Below are positions 37,244-47,959 of a DNA stretch of 64,000 nucleotides, one piece after another (within the stretch, counting starts at the first letter, position 1; the number at the start of each line of letters is the position of its first letter). Position numbers and translations under genes: made by a program. The notes beneath the pieces are model-generated. The model saw only the letters and a program-made list of their open reading frames with translations. It was not told the origin of the DNA and searched no databases. The stretch is from Paramarasmius palmivorus (taxonomy: Eukaryota; Basidiomycota; Agaricomycetes; Agaricales; Marasmiaceae). The stretch covers positions 1-64,000 of the forward strand of contig JAYKXP010000025.1 in NCBI GenBank assembly GCA_037176845.1, in the 5' to 3' direction.

Positions 37244-37965
37244 TTAACACTGAGTTTCAATATCACCCCAGAAGGCAACTGCGTGAGGCAGACCTGAATC
37301 CCGTTCCGGAAGGGGTAGCCTCATGGCATCTTCGAGTCTCCACTCAGCCTGGTGTACCTCATATAACCAATTCCACCATAGGTCATGCGTGTGGCGAAGA
37401 GTCGCCTGCCACTTCTCATTGGTCATGCTGGGTGGCTTAGGGTCCCAACGAGTAGGTCCGAAGTGGTGCAGCTCTTGGTAAGTCGGTGGGTCTGTTGGAG
37501 GCCAAACATGCGTATCTGAAACACAAGTCAGACGGAGGCACAGATTTGAGGGCGGAGATAGCAATACTTACCTCGAACAACAACCTTGGCCTTGGCAGCT
37601 TCTTCGTCATCTTCACTGTCAACTGAGTGGTATCCACCGAGTTCTCCATCAACAAAATGGAAGCGTTCACAGTCAGAATCAGAGTCGCAAGCACCCCGAA
37701 TGGTCTGAGCACTGTCGGATTCGTCGCTTGCAGTCCCGATATCCGACTCAGAGTCGCCATCAGAACGGCAACCGGAGCACTCAGAGTCTGTACAGTCCGA
37801 CTTGGAACACTCGGAATGTGAGCTTTCAGAGCTGGAAACATCTGATTCGTCACTCTGACATTCTGAGCATTCACAGTCAGACATATCAACGTCGGTGTCG
37901 GACGCTGAGACTTCCACGTCGGCATCGTATCCATCGATGTCTGTGTCCGCGAAGACGTCCGGTTC
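37244..37965 (-). CDS. KDZ cargo gene 5, Ser/Asp/Cys-rich protein
   Basis: One exon has strong acidic, serine- and cysteine-rich low complexity (DTDVDMSDCECSECQSDESD, SSHSECSKSDCTDSECSGC). It ends AKAKVVVR and is followed by a 55-nt intron. The second exon carries DTHVWPPTDPPTYQELHHFG, NEKWQATLRHTHDLWWNWLY, EVHQAEWRLEDAMRLPL and ends WGDIETQC, stop at 37244. The start was not found, since the upstream join near 37980 changes frame in my reading. Paired Cys spacing could suggest metal binding, but compositional bias explains it equally well. No family was recognised. Confidence 0.45.
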
Positions 37966-38623
37966 TCGATCTGCTGCTCCCTAACGTTAGATACATGGCA
38001 ACGAGTAACCGAAAGAAGCTCACCCGGTATCAGCATTCTCGCTACCTCAGCTTCGTCGTCGTTGCGGTGGTTGACGCGGGAGTTTTGGACCTGTGCATGG
38101 GATGTGCACACTGGAATCTTCATGCCGAGTCACGGTGAGAGCCCAAGTTGTCAGATCCGGGCTGTGAACATACCTTGGACATGTTATCTTGTCCCGATTC
38201 CCAACTGTGAGCTCCATGCTCAGGTTGAAAGATCTGTTCAAAATTCATAAGCCGAGGGTACAGAAATGAATAGCCAATGAATAGCCGCAATATAGACATA
38301 CCCTGTACTGAATCTTGTTTGAGAAGTGAACGCTCTTCATTTGTCAAGCAAGACTGAGGGCAAATCGTCAGAAACGATTGCGGTTTTTGAGTCCTCGTAT
38401 CCAGACTGACCAAATCGCCGATTCGGCGCGAGAGAACTTGATTGCTCGATTGAAAGGGATTGCATCCCCTTGAAGAAGGGGAGATATGCGGCCAAATGAA
38501 TTGCAGGCGTACCTTTTTTCTTTGAAGAGACTGCATAATAATAATCATTGTCAGTCATGGCTCGGGAATAATCTAGCTCTTCGCTCTCACCTGCGCATAC
38601 CCTCTACCAGCTTACTCGAATCT

Positions 38624-41200
38624 ATGGCTCAGTCTCAGAACCAACTCAAAAACCACAAACCCACGCCTTCAGGCCGCCAAGGCAATGGTAGCAAAAAAAA
38701 GGCCGGCGACGCCAAACCTACTGGTCCTCGTGGTCGTCCTACTTGGGCTCAGGACGGGAAGCTAGATATCTTGCTGAAACACGGTCCAGTTTGGGCAGAT
38801 GGCGACCGCAAAAAATACGTCGACCTGTGCGTGAAGGAATTGACCGAAACTTTTGGCTTTGATGTCCCATACAACTGTGCTCCTGATCCGGACGCCCCGC
38901 CATTCGTCTATAAACCTATTGACCAGTTTCCATTGGAGGAACAACTTGTGAGTCTTCGTCAATGTTCTGGTCAGGACGATTTCTAATGGAGAGACGCAGG
39001 CTGAGATGACAAAGCGCGAGAAATACAAGAAGGATTTGCGCGTGGTATGTTGCGATTACGGTGTAAAGTGATAAGGACGAGATCTAACATGGATTCTTTT
39101 AGCCCATCGGCGCCTTTGCACGAAACCGGTATGACAAGAAGAAGACGGACTCGGAGATGATTGAAGACGTGCTGGATACGATGTCGGATCTTACGAAAGT
39201 TTTGCCAACGCGGTTAGTTGTATAGTCCCTTCATACTTAAGCTGGGCGCTTACCTTTTGATGTCAGTACAACAAACCTCCGCATGTTCCAGAGAACATTC
39301 TATTCTACGCTCGTCAAGCCAACGTTTGATCCCTATTACCAGCAGTTGATTGCTCGGGTTCCCGATAGCGACTGGATTAGTGAGATGAATCGTTTTTCGA
39401 ACCAAGTACTTCAAGCGCAGGACCAGAAGTTCAAAGACGACCTGAAGGTTCTTGTGGAGAACGACTTTGCGGAAAAGATGGAGGAATACAATAAGATTGG
39501 TAAATGGACGAATGACGCGGAGAAGTACGCATTGTGAGTCTTCTATATTGCACTCGAGGGAAGTTGTAGCCTGAATGGAGGCTTGTAGCAACTGGAAAAG
39601 GTCCTGCCGTGTCGTCCCTCCGCTCGCGGATGCACTATCAATTCACCTAGGCGTCGGAGTCACTGTTCTCTTGTATGGTCCACAAGCTGACGGTGAAATA
39701 GACGTACAGAGGTAAGCAGAATTCTTTCCTTGTGCTTTTCGCCAAGTTTATAAGTACCTCATCAGTGTCACCTCGTTGGTTCCCGATGCTCAAACAAAGC
39801 TGTCCTTCGTGCAGTTCAACCGCGCTGGAATGGTCAAAATGCATAAGCTCGCTCAAGACTATGCTAGTTTGCTTTTCTGTGAGCATGTCCTCCATTCTCA
39901 ATGATCATGATCTCACCTAGGTTTGTAGCAAAGGACCAATGTCTCTCTAGAATTCTTGACGAAGAACTGGAAGAAGACGAAGAAGACCGCGAGCCTCCAC
40001 CGGGAGCGGACCGAATGTTGAGCTTCCGTAATGAGTCGGATCCCAGTAAGGAATCATCTCAGGCACAACCCGCTCCAACGCCGACTTCCCCAACAACTAC
40101 CACCACGACCACCTCTGCAACAACCACCTCTGCAACAACCACCTCTGCAACAACCACCTCTGCAACAACCACCTCTGCAACAACCACCTCTGCAACAACC
40201 ACCCCTGGACCTGCACCTCCTGCTTCGGGCTCGTCCTCATCCATTCCAGAACAAGTCAAAGCAACGACGTCTTCTGATGTCACCCAATTGACAGCTCCAC
40301 CTGTCGAATCTTCTCCGTCCACAGCATCGTTACCGACCTCGTTGACTGGTCCTTCCACCCAGTTGGCACCTCCAACAGTCGAAACACCTCCTTCTGCCAC
40401 GTCTTCACTTGCAACGGCTCCGCCTGCGAGACCCGATGTACCACCTCAGCCACCTCTTCCTGACACCTCATTGTTGCTGCCAAATGCCGTTCCGGCCACT
40501 CCACAAGATCCCAATGGTGAAGAGCTGAAAGTCGTTCCGGGATTGTCTCCATTCAACATGGACTACACCCAGGTGCCTCCTGGGCAGTTCTGGAATCTCC
40601 TTCATGACACGCTATATGATATCGGTCAAACAAATGGTGTGTAGTCATTCAAACCTCCTCTTTGACTTTTCTCATCACATCACAGGTGAAGAGCCGAACC
40701 AGGCCAACTCCCTTCCGCTGACCCAAGTCGACCTCAATCCTGATCTGCCTGATTTGGATATTGCACCTCCCGCTTCACCGCCACGTCCAACTAATATCCT
40801 TCTTCCCATGCCTTCGCCCATGCTGGGTCTGAACGATGCTGAGGTCGATGCTGAGGTCGATGCTGACGCCGATACGGATCCTGATACTATCACGAAACCA
40901 CCTGCAAAGAAGTCGACCTCACGTTCCAAGGCACGTGTCCGAAAGAACGGCGAAAACAATCCGGATGTGGAGGCGAAGAAAAAAGCAGCGGCGGAGAAGC
41001 GGAAAGTGACGTTGGCTCGTAAAAAGGCAGAAGCAGCGGCGGCAGCTGCGAGTCAGGGCTTGGGGGCTGAAACTGGGAAGAGGAGAGCAGGTAATGAGGA
41101 GTCTGAGGAGCAGCGTTCTCACCCCAAGAGGCAGAGAGTCATGCCTGCTGCTCTCGCTGCTGGAGGCTATAAAAAACCAGCAAAGGGGAAGCGTGCGTAA
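38624..41200 (+). CDS. KDZ cargo gene 6, large nuclear-type protein with Thr-rich repeat
   Basis: ATG at 38624 (MAQSQNQLKNHKPTPSG) leads seven or more exons: 38624-38947, 39000-39044, 39103-39212, 39267-39533, 39589-39711, one from about 39767, then a long exon to about 40638 and a last one to 41200. The N-terminal domain reads PTWAQDGKLDILLKHGP, MTKREKYKKDL, FARNRYDKKKT, FYSTLVKPTFDPYYQ, LPTRTTNLRMF and PPLADALSIHLGVGVTVLLY. The disordered second half has a (TTSAT)n repeat, proline-rich stretches, acidic DAEVDAEVDADAD and basic clusters (EAKKKAAAEKRK, HPKRQRV) that look like nuclear signals and a coiled coil. The function is unknown. Its size and intactness inside a transposon suggest a role in transposition or host control, which is inference. 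Confidence 0.65.
40111..40200 (+). repeat. Perfect 15-bp minisatellite inside cargo gene 6
   Basis: Six exact copies of ACCTCTGCAACAACC run in frame, each adding five residues (TSATT). The lack of any mismatch means recent slippage or gene conversion. Length is likely variable between strains. Confidence 0.9.
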
Positions 41201-41494
41201 AATGTGGCCTTCTTGATGTGTTGTCACGTCGTCGGGCATGGGTATGTAGCTTGTAAGTACTCAGTTACTCGTGTGTTATTTGTTATCATGGTCTGGGGCG
41301 GGAGCCGCCGTATGCCCATGTAATAATTATTGTGTTTGTACGGTATGCAATAATAATTCTGGACTTGAACCCGAGAGCGCCAATGTGGGATATCAGGATA
41401 ATAGTTGATGTGTACGCTCGTGTGCAATAATAATTGTCAACTTCAACTGCCGGCGGTAGGAAGAACGTAAAAAGCAAGATGCGTGGCTTTCAGA

Positions 41495-41583
41495 GTCGCA
41501 CTTGGGTGAGTCGAACCCAACACCATTCAATGGTGTATAAATCATCCAATAGTGGGACACTACCACCAGGTTATTACTGCGAC
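41495..41583 (-). other. tRNA-like sequence 1
   Basis: The ends GTCGCA and TGCGAC pair as an acceptor-like stem. GGTTCGACTCA resembles a B box, GGTGGTAG a D loop, and ACACCAT/ATGGTGT forms a hairpin like a long variable arm. The T stem does not pair properly and no sound anticodon arm was found, so I do not call a functional tRNA. Confidence 0.25.
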
Positions 41584-41763
41584 ATTTGACGTTCACGAAA
41601 TTGGGTCGTTATGCTGACCTTGGCCAGTATCAACCTTGGGATGCGGGAATTAGAATATTAATCCCTTGGAGATGTATTATTCAAAGATCAAATCATTGAA
41701 CCCAGCTGGCGTACGTTAACGTTTCTGCGACAGGGAAAAAACTACGGAGACCGGATATGCCAT

Positions 41764-41842
41764 CTGTACTGTAGGAATCGAACCTATGCATTTCTCGTGA
41801 CGTTTGCCTCATCAACTAACAACCACTTCGCCACCAGTACTG
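41764..41842 (-). other. tRNA-like sequence 2 (decayed tRNA or tRNA-derived unit)
   Basis: Both internal Pol III promoter boxes are exact: A box TGGCGAAGTGG (41823-41833) and B box GGTTCGATTCC (41774-41784). The acceptor stem pairs at six of seven positions and the T stem at four of five. The D stem is mostly G:T. The 79-nt length and an anticodon loop lacking the usual T before the anticodon argue against a working tRNA. Confidence 0.4.
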
Positions 41843-42365
41843 TTTGGACACGCTCATTAGTGAAACCTTACCATGTGTCCAAGATCCAGGATGACGACGT
41901 CTCGATCTTAATTACTCACCCCGCGGCGAGCGCAATAATTATTATTGGGGGGTCAGCTCTGCGGGCAGGTGTGATAATTATTCACCTTATCGAGATCATG
42001 TTAATAATTATAGTACACCCAAAAAGGAAGGATGGGTAGGATATGGCAGCAAGAGATGATAATTATTCGTCTCCGCTTGGGAGCAATAATAAGGGTCGGC
42101 ACTTGAGAGGCATGGCGATGTCGGGCAATGATAATTATCATGCTAATTGGTGCTGGAATAATAACAATGGGGTAGATGGATGCATGGGCAATGATAATTA
42201 ATAGCCTCACGATAGGCGCATTAATTATTGTACGTCGCATACAGGGCGTGGCCGTATGGGATGCAAATGGGATGGATAGGGATGTATAGGGATTGAGTGT
42301 CAGCCTTAGCAGAGCGATAATGATTATTTTCTTCAAAATAATAATGTTAGACGATTTCAGAAACG

Positions 42366-42775
42366 CATTGCGAGCGCAATGTTATTACTTACCTCGACGG
42401 GAGCGGAATAACGAGGAGAAATGTTCTATGCAGGGGAATGGTCAGACATTGGGCAAGGGGTAATAATTAACAACCTCAGGGCCCTCGTAATAATCAACAG
42501 GAACACTGGCCAGGGGAACGGTTTGACATTGGGGCGAGGGATGAGCATGATAATTATCAACCTCGGGACCCTCATGATAATTAATAGATATGGTGGCCCG
42601 GCCTGGAAACGACTCACGAGGAAGGAATAATAATTATCACGCTCGGGACACCCAAATCCAGGCAGTGACACTAGGGGAGGAGATGATTATTATCATGCTC
42701 AAGGACAAGGCTGTAGTGGGATGATAAATAACATGCGTTGTTAAGCCTGTGGGGAAAATAATTATTGAGCTACAT
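42366..42775 (-). repeat. Right terminal inverted repeat of the KDZ element
   Basis: Mirror of the left repeat. After the shared outer 250 bases it holds an extra unit of about 80 bases. That unit is an imperfect copy of the neighbouring unit with CGAGGG.CC and CCAATGTC. The inner block with ACCTCGACGGGAG and GCGAGCGCAATG then rejoins the left sequence. Confidence 0.88.
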
Positions 42776-42779
42776 CCAG

Positions 42780-45290
42780 TGTTGGCAGTCCAGGTGTCAA
42801 ATGTCCGCAAGGCCCATTGTCTGCTACGTGTATGTACTCGCAAGCCGCTCCCCTACCCGATGCTCTTCTTTGGCTCACCGATTGAGGTACGAGGGCTGGC
42901 GCGCATCCGAATTGAACGTGCAGAGAACGGATGAGTGAAGCGTGTCCCGGATGCATGTATAGCATATACAGCAGTGAGTCTATCGCCCTCCTTTTGCTTA
43001 TCGCGACGTCTTCGGGTATTTTAGGTTGTAGCCCTGGCGTTTAGTCGGCACTGCTCTTCGTGTGTTGTTATGCACTGCCTGTGACTGTCTTCGTTGAGTA
43101 TGAGCAGGTCGGATCTGTTTTCGGCCATTACGTCCCGGGCAACCGATTCGAGTATGTTGTATGCGATGTGGAGTATCAGTCGGGGTTCAGGTTCAGACTT
43201 GGGTTTGGGTTTAGACTTGCTGTTGGCAAGTGCATTCGTACTTGGGGATGATCGATGACATGCCTGTCGAGGAGTCTATTTCTTCGCCTTGGTTTATATT
43301 CGCGTGTTCGTGGCATCCCTTTTTTTCGTCGACATCCTATAGCGGACGGACTTGTATGTGGACACACCGATGAGTTGTCAATATGAAAATCACGTGATCT
43401 TGGAAGTTCTCTGAACTTAGAACAGTGTTCGTACGGCGTATTTGAACATGGGCATGTACCTGGTCTTCTGTATCATGCTACTGACCATTCTGTTCTGTAC
43501 AGGCAAACGTTCTCTAGATCAGAGAATATATATATGCAATAAGAAAAAATAATAAACAAAAAAAAAGTCCGAACTCGGACCTGTCGGCCATCGCCGACCC
43601 ACACTCGCTAGTTACTTGTTTAATGATGTCTATGGGGCTCACCGGACTGCCTTCGTTTTTCTAGAATCGCCCACTTGAAATCATTCGACAGACCATTGCT
43701 GGAATCGGAGTTGAGAAACAGCTATTATCGAACATGCTCAGGCGGAGGGCTGGGGTAGTCGCTGGTCCGTCATTCTACTTCCTAGCCGTCAATCAGTTTC
43801 CATGCTTAGTGCTAGCTAGCTGCTGGTGTCGCCGCTACTAGAAAGGCGTTCCACGTTCTAATGTCTTACGGTTCAACATAAACTAGTCAGTTTGATCCCA
43901 ACGAACAAGATATCTCGATAACACACCTGTGGAGTATCCCAGCTTCAATGGTCTGTAAACCACCGACCAGGGCCAATATCGCTAATATCCATGCCGTGAG
44001 ATTCCTCTAGTGTTCATCGTCAAGAAGCATGTATGGGAACCTGAGATGTACAAGCGGTCAATTTCGCGGCGGTATGAACGCGAAGAAAGTGAGGGCTGCA
44101 CATACAGTATTCCCCCGAAGTTCAGAATCAAATCCCAGAATACGGTAGGAATGTAGCTGTTTTTATGACCTATTCTTGAAGACGAAATTAAGGTTGTGCT
44201 TTGGTATGGTCGTGCAAACCATAATCTATCGCGACACGGTAACGAAGAGTTGAGACGTCGACTGAGTCCTGACGGAGTCAAGGAATACGACCAGACGCGC
44301 GGGAATTTTCCCAGTATCTGAACAGGCTCTAATACTTAGTCAGCATTCGCTTGACGTCCATTCATCCGACAATCATCCGAATCCATCTTAATAGTCTTGG
44401 AGACCAAAGGCAAAGAATCCAGATCAAGGACGGCACTCTTCTCTCCAATGTATATTACACCCTATCCATGTCAGCGAACGTAAGGTTGTTGTACGTCTAT
44501 CCAGATTTCCAAGCTCACGTTTACATTGTGCATGCAGCAACGACTTACATCATTGAAAGGAAGGGCAAAATATGGAGACGACGAGGCTTTGAGGCGCTGG
44601 GCAAGATGGGCTCAACAAATGTGCGACATTTCATGAAAATTATACCAACTTTAATGCACCATCTTACCGTTCCTATTCCATTATCCTTCTTGATTCACTT
44701 TCAAATTATTCGTTTTGGTATCTCTCATTCAAGTTGCGAGTGTACAGAAACCATTTTCCAACGCATCTACTCACGTTCCTCACGAGGTGTATCACCAAGA
44801 CGATCGTCTTGGCGGAGACCAGATATCCATTACCCTCGTTCAAAAGACCGGCTAGAAAGACGCTGCACCAGATGTATACTCTACGGGATCTCACACGGGC
44901 ACATCAACTCCTATGATATCCTCACAGGTCGGTTCGAAGGTCGGCTGAGCTAAATCGGGAGTAATTGACACCATGGATGCGCCGCAATGTAACCAAAGAA
45001 CCGTAAGCTACAAGTTTCTCTTCCACTATCTTTACCTTTTTCATCTCCATGTAACTACCATTGCTATCTATCAGGTCGCTTGCAACCATGCACCCTCTGG
45101 TACATGCACAAACCCAAACGCCGCCGTACTGTACACCCCCGGAGTAGTAAATAGCATCGTACAGCGTAACTTGAGCGATTGCCTCACAGCTTGGGGGTAA
45201 AGGGTACGACAGCAGGAATGATTCACGTTCACCCGAAACTCGGACACATGTCATATTGTTGATTCCATACTATGATACAATCTGAGGGAA
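42780..45290. other. Region right of the KDZ element without recognised genes
   Basis: Open frames up to 200 codons (44351-44953) lack any recognised motif and overlap frames on the other strand. An A-rich stretch with TATATATATGC lies at 43530-43570. GTCCGAACTCGGAC nearby can form a 6-bp hairpin. I cannot assign a gene. Confidence 0.35.
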
Positions 45291-45296
45291 ACACTT

Positions 45297-46175
45297 TTAG
45301 AAGTTCAAAGCGCCCATTTCGACGGTCTTCTGCCAGGAAGGCCTGGAGCTGATCTCCTTCCACCAGCTATTGAGAGATACAAAGAATTAGAGAATGCCCT
45401 AAGTGGAGAGTGAATGACTGCTTACCGAGTCACGTTAGGTCCTTGCTTGGACATGATGTCGCTTCCAGCAATATCCAGCATAGAGCCGTAAGAGAGGTGG
45501 AACAAGTCGGCGAGAGTGAGGTTCTATACCCAAGTTGCAATCAGCGAAAGGAAGAAATACGGAACACGTTGTAGACCCACATCTCCGGCGAGATACTTTT
45601 GCTTGCCAAGGATGACTTCATAGACCTTGAGCTTTCCTTCCAGCCCTTGAATCAACTCGCTGAAGATTTTCGGGTCGGGTGTCTCGCCGTGGAAGCTGCA
45701 AGATGACAATCAGCGCCGGCCGTGAAAGATCGAATGACGTCCTCTTACCGCTTGAAGACGTTCTCGTACACAGCCTTCGCAGTGAACCAGTCGAAGTCAC
45801 TCGTTTCGATTGACGCAGCTTGCTCGAAGAGAGCCAAAGCCTCAAGGCCGTCTTTGGTGGGGTCGGGAACGAGCTTGGTCCCTTGGTTGGCGTACTTGAT
45901 AGCGACATAGCGGCAGATGGCGCGGGATTCATAGAGAATGAAGCCGTTGTCATCCTAAAACGGGCTGAGAAGGCAGACAAGAACAGGGGATTAGCTCTAC
46001 TTACGAGGATAGGAACCTGTCCGAAGGGTTGCTTCGCAAGATGAGGAGCTGTCTGTTGCTCACCCTTGGCAAGGTCAACATTGATCAACTCGTATTGGAT
46101 TTGTTTCTCGTGCAAAACAATCATGACACGAGTGGCGCAAGGAGAGTGGATAGTTCCGTAGAGTTTCAAAACCAT
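45297..46175 (-). CDS. Glutathione S-transferase (phi/theta-like fungal class)
   Basis: ATG at 46175 (MVLKLYGTIHSPCATRVMIV) begins a thioredoxin-fold domain with GKQPFGQVPIL-type spacing (AKQPFGQVPIL). After an intron it continues DDNGFILYESRAICRYVAIK, where Glu-Ser contacts glutathione. The helical domain follows: ALALFEQAASIETSDFDWF, KIFSELIQGLEGKLKVYE, KYLAGD, NLTLADLFHLSYGSM. The end is WWKEISSRPSWQKTVE and GALNF, stop at 45297. About five introns of normal size. It conjugates glutathione to electrophilic compounds in the cytosol. Mushroom genomes have many of these for detoxifying wood or litter extractives. The active-site Ser/Cys region is TIHSPCATR. No frame break was seen. Confidence 0.88.
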
Positions 46176-46179
46176 GGTT

Positions 46180-47900
46180 GTTGCGGAATGTGTTGTGTTG
46201 AATATGAGATGAAGATCAGAGAAGTTGTTGTTTGCTGAAGAAGTTGAGAGCGAAGGATGAGGCTTTTAAGCTAAACCTGATCCCGCTGCTTCGATGAGAT
46301 TTACAACATCGCTTCATGTGAGTAGAACCTGTGAAGGCATGGAGGTCAGCAAGATTTGAGTGTGGCGAAGAATCTGACTAACAAACTGGTCATTGGATGA
46401 GTTTTACTTCGCGGATGCACGTCGGCCGCGTACCAAATAAGGTGTTGAGCGCTATGGGGCTGAGCAGCTGCCAAATGGATGAGATAATTCCCGAGGCTGT
46501 CGTATTGGAGTCGAGGCAATACATTCCCTGCAAATCCAGTCTACATCATTCTCGATTGACGACACAACAGCGGTCGATTTGATCCATTCGAGGTGTTTGC
46601 AAGGCGGGAGAACCGCTACCTAGATTGATCGATGCTGAATGTAGCGTGTATGTGAGGGACATGGGCGTCAGTGATCAAGAAGGATATCAAGGAAAAGAAA
46701 CTGTACACGTGATCTACTCCTCGTACAGCACAGCCACGAAACTGTCTGTACACGAATCATCGTGTCGTTGACATTGATTCTGAATGCACTTCGCCTTTCC
46801 TTTTCGTCTGTTGACAATCCGCCCCAAGTTTTCCAGCCATAATATATTCTCTCCAGACTGGAGGACGGCACAGTCGACGCTATATCATTACCTGCATTCA
46901 GAGATTCATTGCCGGTGAGTAGATTGCTGGATGTGGTCGACTTCTACAGGCTGAGTCTTTTGCCAATCGCTATTCGGAAACGAACATGAGGAACGTTATC
47001 CGGGCTTAACTAGGCTTAACTCGAGTTTATTTTTAGCAAGCTTGACGGCTGCACTAATCACCGGGGAGTGCGTGGGATGGGTCTGTGGAAACATGTACGA
47101 GAATGCAAGGCTAGTAGTACGCAATACATAGCTTTGAAACCAGACACAATGACGATCATCGTGCGTGTTTTGACATGTCTAGCATCCACATATTGGCTAA
47201 TAAGTTCTCTAGATGATTGGGCACACTCTTTGATGGTGGACGTGGACCCTGGAAGGCGTTGCTTGTTTGCCTGATTCGCGATTATCCGATTCTTTTTCGC
47301 TCTTCTGCTTTGCAAATCCATCGAAGTTCTGTTGCTCTGATAGCCACGGCAGTCGTATCTTTTCGGTCAGAAACCTACCCGATACATCTGTGACGTCCGG
47401 TACACGGGCTTATAGGTGCTACCGGTTTGCCCGTGATGTAGGAGTCACGTCCCTGACATTGAATTCAATATGCAACCTTCTGTAAGTGCTTATTGTCTTC
47501 TGTGGACGTGAATCCTCACCATTTTCTGGTCAGAGCGCACCTAGGGATACTTCGTATTTTCACCCTCCGCGAGATGCTTTCTTCCGGCCCGGATACTCTT
47601 TGCAAGGAAATCACTGGTAACATGGAGCTCATGGAGCATGTCGTACACGACTGGTCACATCATGATCAACACACAATGGTTCTGCTACGCATCGACCACG
47701 CAGAACATACAACAGCACCAACTCTGGCCGGGTTTGTGGAATGCCGGCAGGAACGCTGAATTGCCTCTCGACAATGCATTCAATTTAACATACGTTCAGT
47801 ACTTCCACCCCTGGAATGTTTTCTCGCGGAGATGACATTGGTGAGTGGTTTCTGCTTGACAGCCACTTCTTTGCGTTGCTAAGCATCCTACTTTCAACTA
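46180..47900. promoter_or_regulatory. Divergent intergenic region between GST and laccase genes
   Basis: This 1.7-kb stretch separates the GST start (minus) from the laccase start (plus) and should hold both promoters. Short open frames inside (for example 47493-47759) have no recognisable motif. I found no confident binding-site clusters by eye. Confidence 0.4.
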
Positions 47901-47902
47901 GG

Positions 47903-47909
47903 TATAAAA
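47903..47909 (+). promoter_or_regulatory. Laccase TATA box
   Basis: TATAAAA, 57 bases before the laccase ATG, followed by a C/T-rich leader. It is a normal position for a fungal core promoter. Confidence 0.6.
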
Positions 47910-47959
47910 GCTGGGCGTGCACGGCTCATTTGCCTCATCGACCATCTCCCAGAACTCCA

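Larger units (their letters stand above)
41310..42765. repeat. Right subterminal array of ATAATTAT palindromes
   Basis: This is the counterpart of the left array, about 1.45 kb long. Exact octamers lie near 41323, 41936, 41974, 42003, 42058, 42129, 42551, 42628 and 42758. Variants such as AATAATAATT and ATTAATTATT fall between them. The interval 41440-41930 lacks the motif and holds tRNA-like sequences instead. Confidence 0.7.
27563..42775. mobile_element. 15.2-kb KDZ-family DNA transposon with cargo genes
   Basis: Near-identical inverted ends define the element: ATGTAG-TCAATAATTATTTTCC on the left and its complement on the right, with similarity of about 330 bases. Inside are a KDZ transposase on the minus strand (28.6-32.4 kb), subterminal arrays of the palindrome ATAATTAT, and several gene-like segments of unknown function between 32.8 and 41.2 kb. 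KDZ (Kyakuja-Dileera-Zisupton) elements are known in mushroom genomes as large DNA transposons carrying accessory genes. Outside the ends I see no clear target-site duplication (left GAGGAGTCC, right CCAGTGTTGG), so the exact ends are uncertain by a few bases. The high end-to-end similarity argues for recent activity or little decay. Confidence 0.85.

Noticed and set aside
37437..38123. 228-codon open frame on minus
   Set aside because: It is a shadow of the Ser/Asp/Cys-rich exon read in the neighbouring frame, which splices into a sensible second exon.
41764..41842. Functional tRNA gene
   Set aside because: Promoter boxes are good but the D stem, anticodon loop and length do not fit a working tRNA.
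27563..42775. TET/JBP oxygenase as KDZ cargo
   Set aside because: KDZ elements are known to travel with TET/JBP genes in mushrooms, but I found no HxD...H...R type oxygenase motif in any cargo frame.
44351..44953. 200-codon open frame on plus
   Set aside because: No recognised motif, no intron-consistent extension and overlapping frames of similar length on both strands.
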